From Roseovarius sp. (GTDB taxonomy: Bacteria > Pseudomonadota > Alphaproteobacteria > Rhodobacterales > Rhodobacteraceae), in the NCBI RefSeq assembly GCF_030373445.1, contig NZ_JAUCYU010000003.1:124001-188000 (forward strand): DNA of 64,000 nt, written 5' to 3'. A program made the position numbers and the translations under genes. How positions within the stretch are numbered: position 1 is the first letter of the stretch; each line of letters opens with the position of its first letter. Below are positions 8,497 to 16,124 of this stretch, piece after piece. The notes below the pieces were generated by a model. That model ran no database searches. It worked only from the letters and a program-made list of their open reading frames with translations, and was not told where the DNA came from.

Positions 8497-8527
8497 ATTA
8501 TCATACTGCGTAGTATCATAATGTCAA
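8497..8527 (-). promoter_or_regulatory. Promoter with TetR-type palindromic operator before the binding-protein gene
   Basis: On the minus strand, TTGACA (8522-8527), a 16-bp spacer and TATGAT (8500-8505) form a strong sigma-70-like promoter. Inside it lies a 26-bp near-perfect palindrome, 8497-8522, with core ATACT-N4-AGTAT (8503-8516) and outer arms ATTAT/ATAAT. The same core in the same register occurs at 14247-14260. A repressor bound here would block the promoter of the gene at 7371-8429. The TetR protein of this locus is the natural candidate. Confidence 0.82.
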
Positions 8528-8567
8528 ACTTTCGAAGCCGGACACGTCATTTCTCACCGTCTTTCTC

Positions 8568-9401
8568 CTAGTTCACGAGATAGCCGGATTGCTCGCCCAG
8601 CAGGGTCGTGCGGTACATCCGCCGCGGCTCGGACAGGTCGTAATCGTCAAGGGCAAGATGCATGGTGCAGCGGTTGTCCCACGCGATCATGTCCTGCGGC
8701 GACCAGCGGTGCCGATAGGTGAACTCGGGCCTGACCGAATGCTGGAACAGGAACTCGAGGATCGGCTGCGATTCCTCCGGTGTCATGCCGACGATGCCGG
8801 TGGTGGTCATCTCGGAGACGAAAAGCGCCTTGCGCCCGGTCTCGGGATGCACCCGCACGACAGGCTGGGCGACCGGCGGGTTGGCCTTGCGCACGTCGGA
8901 CAGGTCGCGGCCCTGCGAATGCCGGGCCACCGTCATGTCCTGGATACCCCAGAGATCCTCGATCAGGTCCTTGTAGGTTTCCGACAGCGCATCGTAGGCG
9001 CGGTACATGTTGGTGAACATGGTGTCGCCCCCGACCTCGGGCACGACCTCGCACCGCAGGAGCGAGCCGCGCGCCGGGTGAAGCGTCGTCGACAGGTCCG
9101 AATGCCACTGGCGTCCGACGGGCTGCTTGCGGCCGTCGACTTCCTTGTTGATGACGGGCAGGATCTCGTGAAACTCCTCGTCGCGGAATTTCGGGATGGT
9201 CCGGTGATCGTCCAGCGGCCCGAAGCGGCGGCTGAAGTCGATATGCTGCTGGTGCGTGAGGTTCGTGTCGCGGAACAGAAGGATCAGGTGATCCCGCCAG
9301 GCCTGCTCGATCTCGGCGAAGGTCGGGTCGTCGATCGGCTGGCTGATATCGACCCCTCTGATCTCTGCGCCGAGACCCGCGGAAAGTTTCACGATTTCCA
9401 T
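8568..9401 (-). CDS. TauD/TfdA-family Fe(II)/2-oxoglutarate dioxygenase
   Basis: A 277-residue enzyme with the TauD/TfdA pattern: GAEIRGVDIS near the start, the metal pair WHSD (His and Asp) about residue 110, the distal His in NRCTMHLALDDYD and the 2-oxoglutarate-binding Arg in RRMYRTTL. Family members hydroxylate carbons next to sulfonate, ether or other polar groups, releasing the group as an aldehyde or ketone partner. Next to a Tau-type importer it may attack a sulfonate or ether substrate, but CoA-linked neighbours allow hydroxylation of an acid as well. AGGAGG eight bases before the ATG at 9401 fixes the start. It ends with TAG just before the operator at 8497. Confidence 0.9.
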   Translation of the reverse strand: MEIVKLSAGLGAEIRGVDISQPIDDPTFAEIEQAWRDHLILLFRDTNLTHQQHIDFSRRFGPLDDHRTIPKFRDEEFHEILPVINKEVDGRKQPVGRQWHSDLSTTLHPARGSLLRCEVVPEVGGDTMFTNMYRAYDALSETYKDLIEDLWGIQDMTVARHSQGRDLSDVRKANPPVAQPVVRVHPETGRKALFVSEMTTTGIVGMTPEESQPILEFLFQHSVRPEFTYRHRWSPQDMIAWDNRCTMHLALDDYDLSEPRRMYRTTLLGEQSGYLVN

Positions 9402-9457
9402 GATGCATCCTCCTGTTTGCATGTTTACCCGTCCGAATGGCACGGGAGCGTCAAGTA

Positions 9458-10237
9458 TCAGTAACCCTCGAAGTCCGGCGCCCGGCGCTCGAAGAAGGCG
9501 CGCCGCCCCTCTTCGTAATCGGCGCTCGAAAACAGCAGGCATTGGCTGGTCAGCTCGGCCGACAGCACATCGTCGAGCGAGCCGCCGCGCGCCAGCAGGG
9601 ATTTCGTCAGCGCCACCGACACGGGCGGCGCCGCAGCAAAGTCGCCGGCGATCGAGATGGCCTCGTCGAGCAGCTTGCCGTCCTCGCTCACGAACAGGTC
9701 GACCATGCCGCGACGGGCGGCGTCACTGCCCTCGATGACGGGCGCGCACATCAACTGCCGGCGCAGCTCCCCCTGCCCCAACCGGCGCGACAGCGTCCAG
9801 GCAAGCCCCAGGTCCGCCATCAGCCCGACTTTCGAGAACGCCGTGCAGAACCGCGTCTGCGCGCACCCCACCACGTAATCACAGGCCATCGCCAGCGACA
9901 GGCCGGCCCCGAACGCGTTGCCGTTGACCGCCGCGATCACCGGCTTGGACCCGCTCGCCAGCATCCGGACAAGCCCGTAGGACACCCCGAGCCGCGCGCG
10001 GGTGCCAAGCGGGTCCTTCGTGGGCAGCCCTTCGAGATCCCCGCCCGCGCAGAAATTCTTTCCTGTCCCGGTCAGGATCACGGCGCGGACGGCGCGGTCG
10101 TCATAAGCCGCCTGAACGGCCGCGACGAGCGCATCGCGCAACTCGATCACGAGCGCGTTGCGCTTGTCGGGCAGGTCCATCTTCAGGATCCGGACCGGGC
10201 CGTGATCCTCGGTCAGAACGGGCGATCTGTCACTCAT
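9458..10237 (-). CDS. Enoyl-CoA hydratase/isomerase (crotonase family, PaaG-like)
   Basis: A 259-residue crotonase-fold protein. The first oxyanion segment is NFCAGGDLEGL near residue 62, the second AAVNGNAFGAGLSLAMACD near 105. At the catalytic position of classical hydratases (Glu164) this protein reads KVGLMADLGLAW, closer to the Asp of PaaG-type isomerases, so double-bond isomerisation may be its main reaction. It overlaps the following SDR gene's end by eight bases and precedes the dioxygenase gene by 56. It fits a role in beta-oxidation of the acid activated by the ligase at 11039-12364. Confidence 0.9.
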   Translation of the reverse strand: MSDRSPVLTEDHGPVRILKMDLPDKRNALVIELRDALVAAVQAAYDDRAVRAVILTGTGKNFCAGGDLEGLPTKDPLGTRARLGVSYGLVRMLASGSKPVIAAVNGNAFGAGLSLAMACDYVVGCAQTRFCTAFSKVGLMADLGLAWTLSRRLGQGELRRQLMCAPVIEGSDAARRGMVDLFVSEDGKLLDEAISIAGDFAAAPPVSVALTKSLLARGGSLDDVLSAELTSQCLLFSSADYEEGRRAFFERRAPDFEGY

Positions 10238-11036
10238 GAAGCACCTTCTGTCTGGTGGGGCGCATATCGACGGGCGCGGCCAGGAAGGCCCCCCCGTCGA
10301 TCCGCAGCGTCTGGCCGGTGATCATCTCGGCCGCGTCCGACAGCAGGAACGCCGTCAGCTCGGCCACTTCCCCGGCCCCGACCAGGCGTGGAATGGGCGT
10401 CTGGCGGGCAAGCTCGGCCCGTTGCTCCGCGGTCGAGGCGGCAAGGAAGGTGTCGGTCGCCACGGTGCCCACGGCGAGGGAATTGATGCGGATGGCATCC
10501 GGCCCCCATTCCAGCGCAAGCGCCTTCGACAGGCCGGCCGCCCCCGAGCGCGCGGCGACGGCGTGGGCCAGGCCCAGCGCGCCGCGCTCCGCGCCGACGA
10601 TCGAGAGGTTCACGACCGATCCCCCCTTCCGGGCAAGGAACGGCCGCATCGCCCGGGTCAGGGCAAACAGCGCCGTCAGGTTGAGATCGACCACGGCCGC
10701 GAACCCGCCGGCGGAAATGTCGGCCGCCTCGGCATAGAACTGGCCCCCGGCATTGTTGACCAGCCCGTCGAGCCCGCCTTCGGCGAAATCCCCGAGGCGG
10801 CCGGCGGCGGCCTCGTAATCGCGGATGTCGCAGGGCAGCGGCACGAACCGGCCCGCGGGGGCCATCGCCCCGGTGTCCCGCAACAGCGCCTCGCGCCGCC
10901 CCATGCCGCCCACGGTTGCGCCGAGCCCGGCCAGCCGAAGCGCGATCGCCCGGCCCAGCCCGGTGCCGGCCCCGGTCACGGCAATGCGTCGCCCCGAAAG
11001 GCAATCGGCTGCCAGGGTTTCGAACCGACGCGCCAT
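10230..11036 (-). CDS. Second PECR-like short-chain dehydrogenase/reductase
   Basis: A 268-residue SDR starting MARRFETLAADCLSG, with cofactor motif TGAGTGLG and NNAGGQF. As in the protein at 427-1299, the Tyr-x-x-x-Lys pair is missing: the aligned stretch is AHAVAARSG, the PECR-type signature. The C-terminal MITGQTLRIDGGAFL is normal for SDRs. Presumed role: reduction or processing of an enoyl- or dienoyl-CoA. The start ATG at 11036 lies two bases after the ligase stop; the frame runs open far upstream inside the ligase gene but that part has no SDR character. Confidence 0.85.
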   Translation of the reverse strand: MARRFETLAADCLSGRRIAVTGAGTGLGRAIALRLAGLGATVGGMGRREALLRDTGAMAPAGRFVPLPCDIRDYEAAAGRLGDFAEGGLDGLVNNAGGQFYAEAADISAGGFAAVVDLNLTALFALTRAMRPFLARKGGSVVNLSIVGAERGALGLAHAVAARSGAAGLSKALALEWGPDAIRINSLAVGTVATDTFLAASTAEQRAELARQTPIPRLVGAGEVAELTAFLLSDAAEMITGQTLRIDGGAFLAAPVDMRPTRQKVLHE

Positions 11037-11038
11037 GC

Positions 11039-12364
11039 TCAATGTCGTATCAGGCGTTGGGCCTTGTGGGTGGCCCGGGGCAACGCGCCGTCCGGCACGA
11101 TCTCGACATGGGCGCGGATGTTGAGCACGCGCTTGATCTCTGCCGCGACGGTATCGGCGGACGTCCCGCCGGGCGCCTCGACCTTGAGCCGGATGCCCTT
11201 GAGCATCCCGGTCTCCGTCTCGCGCACCGTATCGTCTATGACGATCTGGTATTCGTCCGCCAGCCCGCCGATCGAACGCACGACATCCTCGATGGCAGAG
11301 GGAAAGACATTGATGCCCCGCACGATCAGCATGTCGTCGGCCCGGCCGCGCACGCCGCCGACCAGCCGCGCATGGGTGCGGCCACAGCTGCAAGGCGTGC
11401 TGTCGCGCACGACGATATCGTTCGTCTTCCAGCGCAGAAGCGGCCCGGCCTGCTTGTCCAGGTGCGTGACCACGAGCATCCCGGGCGTGCCGTCGGGCAC
11501 GGGCATGTGGGTTTCGGGATCGAGGATCTCGGCATAGACGAAATCCTCGGCAATATGCCCGCCCTGCCGGTGCGCACATTCCCCGGCGATGGGCTGGAAC
11601 TCGAGACAGCCATAGGCGTCGAAACATCCGGCGTTCCAGAGCGTCTCGATCCGCTTGCGCGTGGCCGGTACGCCGGCGCCCGGTTCCCCGCCGACCATGA
11701 TCTTGTCGACACGCGTTTCGGCCGGGTCGATGCCCCGGCGAAGCATCTCCTCGCCGAGGTGGATGATGAAGGACGGCGTGCCGCACAGTGCCGTCGTGCC
11801 GAACTCGCGCATGGTCCGGATCTGGCGCTCGGTGTCCTGGCTGCCCGCCGGGATGCAGGTTGCCCCCGCCCGCTGGTAGCCCATGGTCGCGCCAAGGCCG
11901 CCGACGAACCAGGCATAGGTGAAGAGGCACTGGAAAACGTCGCCGGGCCCGACCCCCTGGGCACGCGCGTTGCGCGCGTAGAGGTCGGCCCAACGGTCGA
12001 GGTCGAACTGCGTCCAGAACTGCGGCATGGGCGCGGCCGTGGTTCCCGAGGAAAAGTGGATGCGGCGCAGGTCTTCCCGCGGCGCAGCCACGAAGCGGCC
12101 CATCGGCGGGGCCTCGGCCACGGAGGCCACGAAATCGGCCTTGCCGGTCATCGGCAGGCGCCGCAGGTCATCGAAACTTCCCAGATCGCCCGGCGCGAAC
12201 CCCGCCTCGCCAAGCACGTCCGCGTAATGCAGGCTGTGCCGCGCCAGGTAATCCAGCTGCCGCGACAGCGCGCAGAGCTGGTCCGCCTCGATCCGGTCGC
12301 GGCTTCGCACCTCCACCTCGTCCCAGACAGACGCGTGCGGCGCCTCGGCCATCTTCAGGTTCAT
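11039..12364 (-). CDS. PaaK-like acyl/aryl-CoA ligase (AMP-forming)
   Basis: A 441-residue adenylate-forming ligase of the phenylacetate-CoA ligase class. Seen: the ATP loop HFSSGTTAAP near residue 103, YGCLE (adenine site), and the hinge GRADDMLIVRGINVFPSAIE leading into a small C-terminal domain whose ATHKAQR holds the candidate catalytic Lys. It would activate the imported carboxylic acid to its CoA thioester, the entry step for the dehydrogenases around it. PaaK relatives favour aryl acids but cover other substrates. It overlaps the TetR gene's stop by ATGA. Confidence 0.9.
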   Translation of the reverse strand: MNLKMAEAPHASVWDEVEVRSRDRIEADQLCALSRQLDYLARHSLHYADVLGEAGFAPGDLGSFDDLRRLPMTGKADFVASVAEAPPMGRFVAAPREDLRRIHFSSGTTAAPMPQFWTQFDLDRWADLYARNARAQGVGPGDVFQCLFTYAWFVGGLGATMGYQRAGATCIPAGSQDTERQIRTMREFGTTALCGTPSFIIHLGEEMLRRGIDPAETRVDKIMVGGEPGAGVPATRKRIETLWNAGCFDAYGCLEFQPIAGECAHRQGGHIAEDFVYAEILDPETHMPVPDGTPGMLVVTHLDKQAGPLLRWKTNDIVVRDSTPCSCGRTHARLVGGVRGRADDMLIVRGINVFPSAIEDVVRSIGGLADEYQIVIDDTVRETETGMLKGIRLKVEAPGGTSADTVAAEIKRVLNIRAHVEIVPDGALPRATHKAQRLIRH

Positions 12365-13017
12365 GTCTTCCCCCCCAGGCCCTGCATGGCGAATTGCGTG
12401 ATCGTCGCAATGAGGGCCGCGTTTTCCTTGGCGCTTTTCGAATGCTCGGGCCGGAACCAGACCGTCGTCCAGTTCAGGGCACCGAGAAACGCCTTGACCA
12501 CCAGCTTGACGTTCTGCTGCGGGATCGTGCCCGCCTCCATCGCGCGGCTGATTTCCTGGGCAAAGAGCCCCTCGTACTCGTCCCGCAGCTTGAGCAGGTG
12601 GCGGATACGGTCGCGCTGTTCCTCGGTGGTCTGCCCTTCCATGTGCATCTCGACGCTCTGGACCGCGACACGCTGGTAGGGAAAATTCTCGACGATGACG
12701 CTCAGATGCGCCTCGCTCATGGCCCGCAGGCGGGCCAGCGGCTCCTCGTGGGCCTGTTGGCCGCTCTTGATCGCCGCCATGTCCATTTCCATGGCGGACA
12801 GGTGAACGTCGAAGAAAAGGTCGATCTTGCTGCGATAGTAGTAATAGATCTGCCCCTTGGTCGCCCCGAGAACATCGGCCACGTCGTCGATGCTCGTCGG
12901 CGCGAAGCCCTTCTGCATGAATGCCTGCGCAGCCGCGTCGAGGATGATCCGCCGGCGGCGTTCGGCCTTGGCCGAATGCTTGCTCCCCTCGGCGGTGGCT
13001 AGATTGCCTTTTTGCAT
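12361..13017 (-). CDS. TetR-family transcriptional regulator
   Basis: A 218-residue regulator with the TetR DNA-binding head RRRRIILDAAAQAFMQKG, SIDDVADVLGATKGQIYYYYRSK at about residues 22-63, and a helical ligand pocket behind it. Members near CoA operons commonly repress them and release DNA on binding an acyl-CoA. Its start overlaps the end of the acyl-CoA dehydrogenase gene by 19 bases, so it is autoregulated as the second gene of the operon. The two matching palindromes at 8497-8522 and 14241-14266 are its likely operators (inference from position and symmetry). Confidence 0.93.
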   Translation of the reverse strand: MQKGNLATAEGSKHSAKAERRRRIILDAAAQAFMQKGFAPTSIDDVADVLGATKGQIYYYYRSKIDLFFDVHLSAMEMDMAAIKSGQQAHEEPLARLRAMSEAHLSVIVENFPYQRVAVQSVEMHMEGQTTEEQRDRIRHLLKLRDEYEGLFAQEISRAMEAGTIPQQNVKLVVKAFLGALNWTTVWFRPEHSKSAKENAALIATITQFAMQGLGGKT

Positions 13018-14189
13018 GTCTCTTGTGCCCTCTCCAGATACTCGCTCTTGATCGCGCGGCCGAGAACGACGCGCTGGATCTCCGACGTGCCTTCGTAGAT
13101 CTCGGTCGCCTTCTGGTCGCGATAGATACGTTCGACTATAGAGGGTTTCACATAACCTTGTCCGCCCAGCATCTGCACGCCGAGATCCGCCGCCTCGTGC
13201 GCGGATTCGGAACAGAAGAGCTTTGCCTGCGCGCCGATGGTCACCACGTTCTGCCCGCGATCATAGGCCCGGGCCGCCTCGACCGCCAGCATCCGACCGG
13301 CGCTGATGCGCGTGGCGAGGTTGGCCAGCCGGAAGCTGAGCGCCTGGTGGTCGATAAGCCGCTTGCCGAACGTCTCCCGCGTGACCGAATGATCGGCGGC
13401 CGCGTCGAAGGCCGCGCAGGCCAGCCCGGAAGACTGGAACGCCACCGAGATGCGGCCCACGTTCAGCGTCTTCAGCGCCAGCTTGAGCGCCTCGCCCGGC
13501 GGGGCGAGCATCTGGTCGCCCGAGACCCGGCAATCGAGCTGCACGACCGCGTTCACGGTGCCGCGCATGCCCATCTTGTCCTCGCGCTGGTCGTCCTTGA
13601 GGCCGGGCGTATCCTTGTCGACGACGAAGGCGGCGATGCCACGGCTGCCCGAACCCGGCTTGGTTTGCGCGAAGACGACATAGGCGTCGCAGTTGCTGCC
13701 ATTGCCGATCCAGCATTTCTCGCCCTGGATGAGCCAGTCATCGCCATCGGGGGTCGCCCGCGTCTCGAGCCGCGCCGGGTCCGATCCCGCGTTCCGCTCG
13801 CTCAGCGCGAAGGAGATCGTCTTGCCGCGCCCATCGGCCGAGAAGGTGAGGTACTTCCGCTTGATCTCGTCGCTTCCGGCCAGCAGCACCGGCAGGGCGC
13901 CAAGCTGCAGGGTGGCGACGATGCCGCTGGTCGAAGCGCAGCCATAGGCGATGGCCTCGACCACCGCGCCGAAGGCCTCGAGCGAGGCCCCCCCGCCGCC
14001 ATGCGAGCGCGGCAGGAACATCGAGGCAATGCCAGAGCTTCGCAGAAGCGCTTCGTTCTCAACGGGATAACGCTGGTTCTGGTCGATCTCGGCCGCGCGC
14101 GCCGCGAATTCGCGCGTGGTCAGATCGGTCGCGATGGCCCGCCAGCGCCGGGCGTCTTCGCTGTAAGACGGTTCCCAAATTACAGTCAT
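12999..14189 (-). CDS. Acyl-CoA dehydrogenase
   Basis: A 396-residue flavoenzyme of normal length. Seen: FALSERNAGSD (acyl-CoA and FAD binding) near residue 130, the QMLGGQGYVKP motif and the catalytic Glu in IYEGTSEIQRVV close to the C-terminus. It introduces the first double bond into the activated acid and hands electrons to ETF. It is the first gene of the minus-strand block, transcribed from the promoter at 14244-14271, and overlaps the TetR gene by 19 bases. GGAGAAAAG just before the ATG at 14189 is the ribosome site. Confidence 0.93.
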   Translation of the reverse strand: MTVIWEPSYSEDARRWRAIATDLTTREFAARAAEIDQNQRYPVENEALLRSSGIASMFLPRSHGGGGASLEAFGAVVEAIAYGCASTSGIVATLQLGALPVLLAGSDEIKRKYLTFSADGRGKTISFALSERNAGSDPARLETRATPDGDDWLIQGEKCWIGNGSNCDAYVVFAQTKPGSGSRGIAAFVVDKDTPGLKDDQREDKMGMRGTVNAVVQLDCRVSGDQMLAPPGEALKLALKTLNVGRISVAFQSSGLACAAFDAAADHSVTRETFGKRLIDHQALSFRLANLATRISAGRMLAVEAARAYDRGQNVVTIGAQAKLFCSESAHEAADLGVQMLGGQGYVKPSIVERIYRDQKATEIYEGTSEIQRVVLGRAIKSEYLERAQETCKKAI

Positions 14190-14240
14190 CTTTTCTCCGG
14201 ATTTGGGGGCGCCGGATAGCAGGCGCCAGTTCGCTCTTGA

Positions 14241-14271
14241 AAAAATATACTTAGTAGTATTATTTTGTCAA
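14241..14271 (-). promoter_or_regulatory. Divergent promoter with TetR-type operator between the two CoA operons
   Basis: On the minus strand TTGACA (14266-14271), a 16-bp spacer and TATATT (14244-14249) drive the acyl-CoA dehydrogenase operon. Within it the palindrome core ATACT-N4-AGTAT spans 14247-14260 with A/T-rich arms to 14241 and 14266, in exactly the same register to the -10 as at 8497-8527. On the plus strand TTGAAA (14237-14242) followed after 15 bp by TATTAT is a weaker candidate promoter for the operon at 14328, so one repressor could control both directions. A GC hairpin (14281-14297, arms GCCGGG/CCCGGC) lies in the plus-strand leader. Confidence 0.8.
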
Positions 14272-14327
14272 CGTCAGATTGCCGGGCCACCCCCGGCACT
14301 TCAATCGCATCGAGAGGAGGCCAGAGA

Positions 14328-15242
14328 GTGGCGGAAATGCTGAAGGACAGGGTTGTCGCGGTCACGGGCGCCGCGCGGGGAATCGGCAGGGAGGTCGCCC
14401 TGCTCTGCGCACGCGAGGGCGCGGCCGTCGTCGTCAACGACTTCGGGGGGTCCGCCAGCGGCGAGGGCGGCGACAGCGCGCCCGCCGACGAGGTCGTGCG
14501 CGAAATCGAGCAGGCGGGCGGCTCGGCGGTGGCGAACATGGCGTCTATCTCCGAGCCGGAGGGCGCCGAATCGATCATCCAGGACGCCGTGACCAAGTTC
14601 GGTCGGATCGACGCCGTGGTGAACAATGCCGGCTTCCTGCGGGATGCCATCTTCCACAAGATGTCGATCTCGGACTGGCAGGCCGTCGTGAATGTCCACC
14701 TGAACGGGTATTTCTACGTCGCCAAGGCCGCCGCCCGGTATTTCCGCGAACAGGAATCGGGCTCCTACGTCAATTTCACCTCGACCTCCGGCCTGATCGG
14801 CAACGTCGGTCAGGCGAATTACTCTGCCGCCAAGATGGGCGTCGTCGGGCTGTCGAACTCGATCGCGCTCGACATGCAGCGTTACGGCGTGCGGTCGAAC
14901 TGCATCGCCCCCTTCGCATGGAGCCGGATGACCGCCGGCATTCCCGCCACCACCGAGGCCGAAAAACAGCGTGTCGAACGGTTCAAGTCGATGAGCGCCG
15001 ACAAGGTCGCCTCTCTCGCGGCCTTCCTCTGCGCCGATGTCAGCCGGGACGTGACCGGCCAGATCTTCTCGGTCCGGAAGAACGAGATCTTCCTTTTCAA
15101 CCGCCCCCTGCCCATCCGGTCCGCCCACCGCGGCGAGGGCTGGACGGTCGAAAGCATCGCCTCCGACCTGATCCCGGCCTTCCGGGCAAGCTTTCACCCG
15201 CTTCAGAAATCCGCCGAGGTGTTCCCTTGGGATCCGATCTGA
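14328..15242 (+). CDS. (3R)-hydroxyacyl-CoA dehydrogenase, HSD17B4/MFE-2-type SDR
   Basis: A 304-residue SDR with TGAARGIG at residues 13-20, NNAG at 99-102, and an intact catalytic set (Ser152/154, Tyr165, Lys169 in NYSAAK). The long insert NDFGGSASGEGGD after the second strand and the C-terminal extension are typical of the dehydrogenase domain of peroxisomal multifunctional enzyme type 2. It oxidises (3R)-hydroxyacyl-CoA to the 3-keto form. The start is GTG at 14328, seven bases after GAGGAGG. The next gene encodes the matching hydratase 2, so the two domains fused in eukaryotes are separate here. Confidence 0.88.
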   Translation: MAEMLKDRVVAVTGAARGIGREVALLCAREGAAVVVNDFGGSASGEGGDSAPADEVVREIEQAGGSAVANMASISEPEGAESIIQDAVTKFGRIDAVVNNAGFLRDAIFHKMSISDWQAVVNVHLNGYFYVAKAAARYFREQESGSYVNFTSTSGLIGNVGQANYSAAKMGVVGLSNSIALDMQRYGVRSNCIAPFAWSRMTAGIPATTEAEKQRVERFKSMSADKVASLAAFLCADVSRDVTGQIFSVRKNEIFLFNRPLPIRSAHRGEGWTVESIASDLIPAFRASFHPLQKSAEVFPWDPI

Positions 15243-15251
15243 GGGTCGCGC

Positions 15252-16124
15252 ATGCCACTTGATCCCGACACCCTGCAGCGGCACATGCCGCTCGAGACGC
15301 GCCATGACCTGACATGGCAGCAGACGGTGCTCTATGCCCTCGGCGCGGGCGTGGGCCTCGAAGATGCCACCGGGCCGGAAGCCATGCGGCTTGCCTACGA
15401 GACGGACCTGGCCGCGCTGCCCAGCATGGCCAGCATCCTTGCCTATCCCGGCTTCTGGCAGAAGCAAGAGCGGTTCGGCCTGACCTGGCAGAAGATCCTG
15501 CACGGCGAACAATCGGTGCGGATACACCGGACCCTGCCGGTCGAGGGCCGGCTGCGCGGCGTGACGACGATCGACGGCATTTTCGACAAGGGCGCCGAGA
15601 AGGGCGCGCTGGTCTACTCGCGGCGGGAGATCTTCGAGGAAAGCTCGAACGCGCTCGTTGCCACGATCGTCCAAGGCTCGTTCCTGCGCGGCGACGGCGG
15701 CTTCGGCGGAAGTTCCGCCGGCGCGCCGGTGCCGCACCCGGTGCCCGAACGTGCGCCCGACAAGACACTCGACCTCGCCACCCAGCCGGGCCAGGCCCTG
15801 CTCTACCGCTTGTCGGGGGATTTCAACCCGCTGCATGTCGATCCCGAGGTCGCCCGGCAGGGCGGCTTCGACCGGCCCATCCTGCACGGGCTGTGCACCT
15901 ACGCGGTGGCGACCCGGGCCCTCGTCACCCTGCTGTGCGGCGGCAACCCCGACAGGCTTCGGCGCATCGATTGCCGGTTCTCGCGGCCGGTCTACCCGGG
16001 CGAGACGATCTCCGTCCGGTGCTGGCACGAGGCACCGGGGCGGGCGGCCTTCCAGGCCAGCGTTCGCGAACGCGACCTCATTGTACTGACCAACGGCTAT
16101 GCCGAGTTCGAGGAGACGACATGA
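15252..16124 (+). CDS. Enoyl-CoA hydratase 2 (MaoC-like, R-specific)
   Basis: A 290-residue double-hot-dog protein. The hydratase-2 signature YRLSGDFNPLHVDP sits at 185-198 with the catalytic Asp190 and His195 and Asn192; HGLCTYAVATRAL follows as the family tail of the active site. The N-terminal half is the degenerate hot-dog that forms the substrate tunnel for bulky acyl chains. It hydrates trans-2-enoyl-CoA to (3R)-hydroxyacyl-CoA, feeding the dehydrogenase encoded just upstream (nine bases away). It overlaps the next gene by ATGA. Confidence 0.92.
   Translation: MPLDPDTLQRHMPLETRHDLTWQQTVLYALGAGVGLEDATGPEAMRLAYETDLAALPSMASILAYPGFWQKQERFGLTWQKILHGEQSVRIHRTLPVEGRLRGVTTIDGIFDKGAEKGALVYSRREIFEESSNALVATIVQGSFLRGDGGFGGSSAGAPVPHPVPERAPDKTLDLATQPGQALLYRLSGDFNPLHVDPEVARQGGFDRPILHGLCTYAVATRALVTLLCGGNPDRLRRIDCRFSRPVYPGETISVRCWHEAPGRAAFQASVRERDLIVLTNGYAEFEETT

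Noticed and set aside
427..11036. The SDRs at 427-1299 and 10230-11036 as pseudogenes because Tyr-x-x-x-Lys is missing
   Set aside because: Both are full length, share the same replacement motif and match the PECR-type signature, so the absence is a family feature and not decay.
10230..11993. A 587-residue protein with an N-terminal extension before the SDR
   Set aside because: The extension is the shadow of the CoA-ligase gene, which is intact in its own frame; the SDR starts at 11036.
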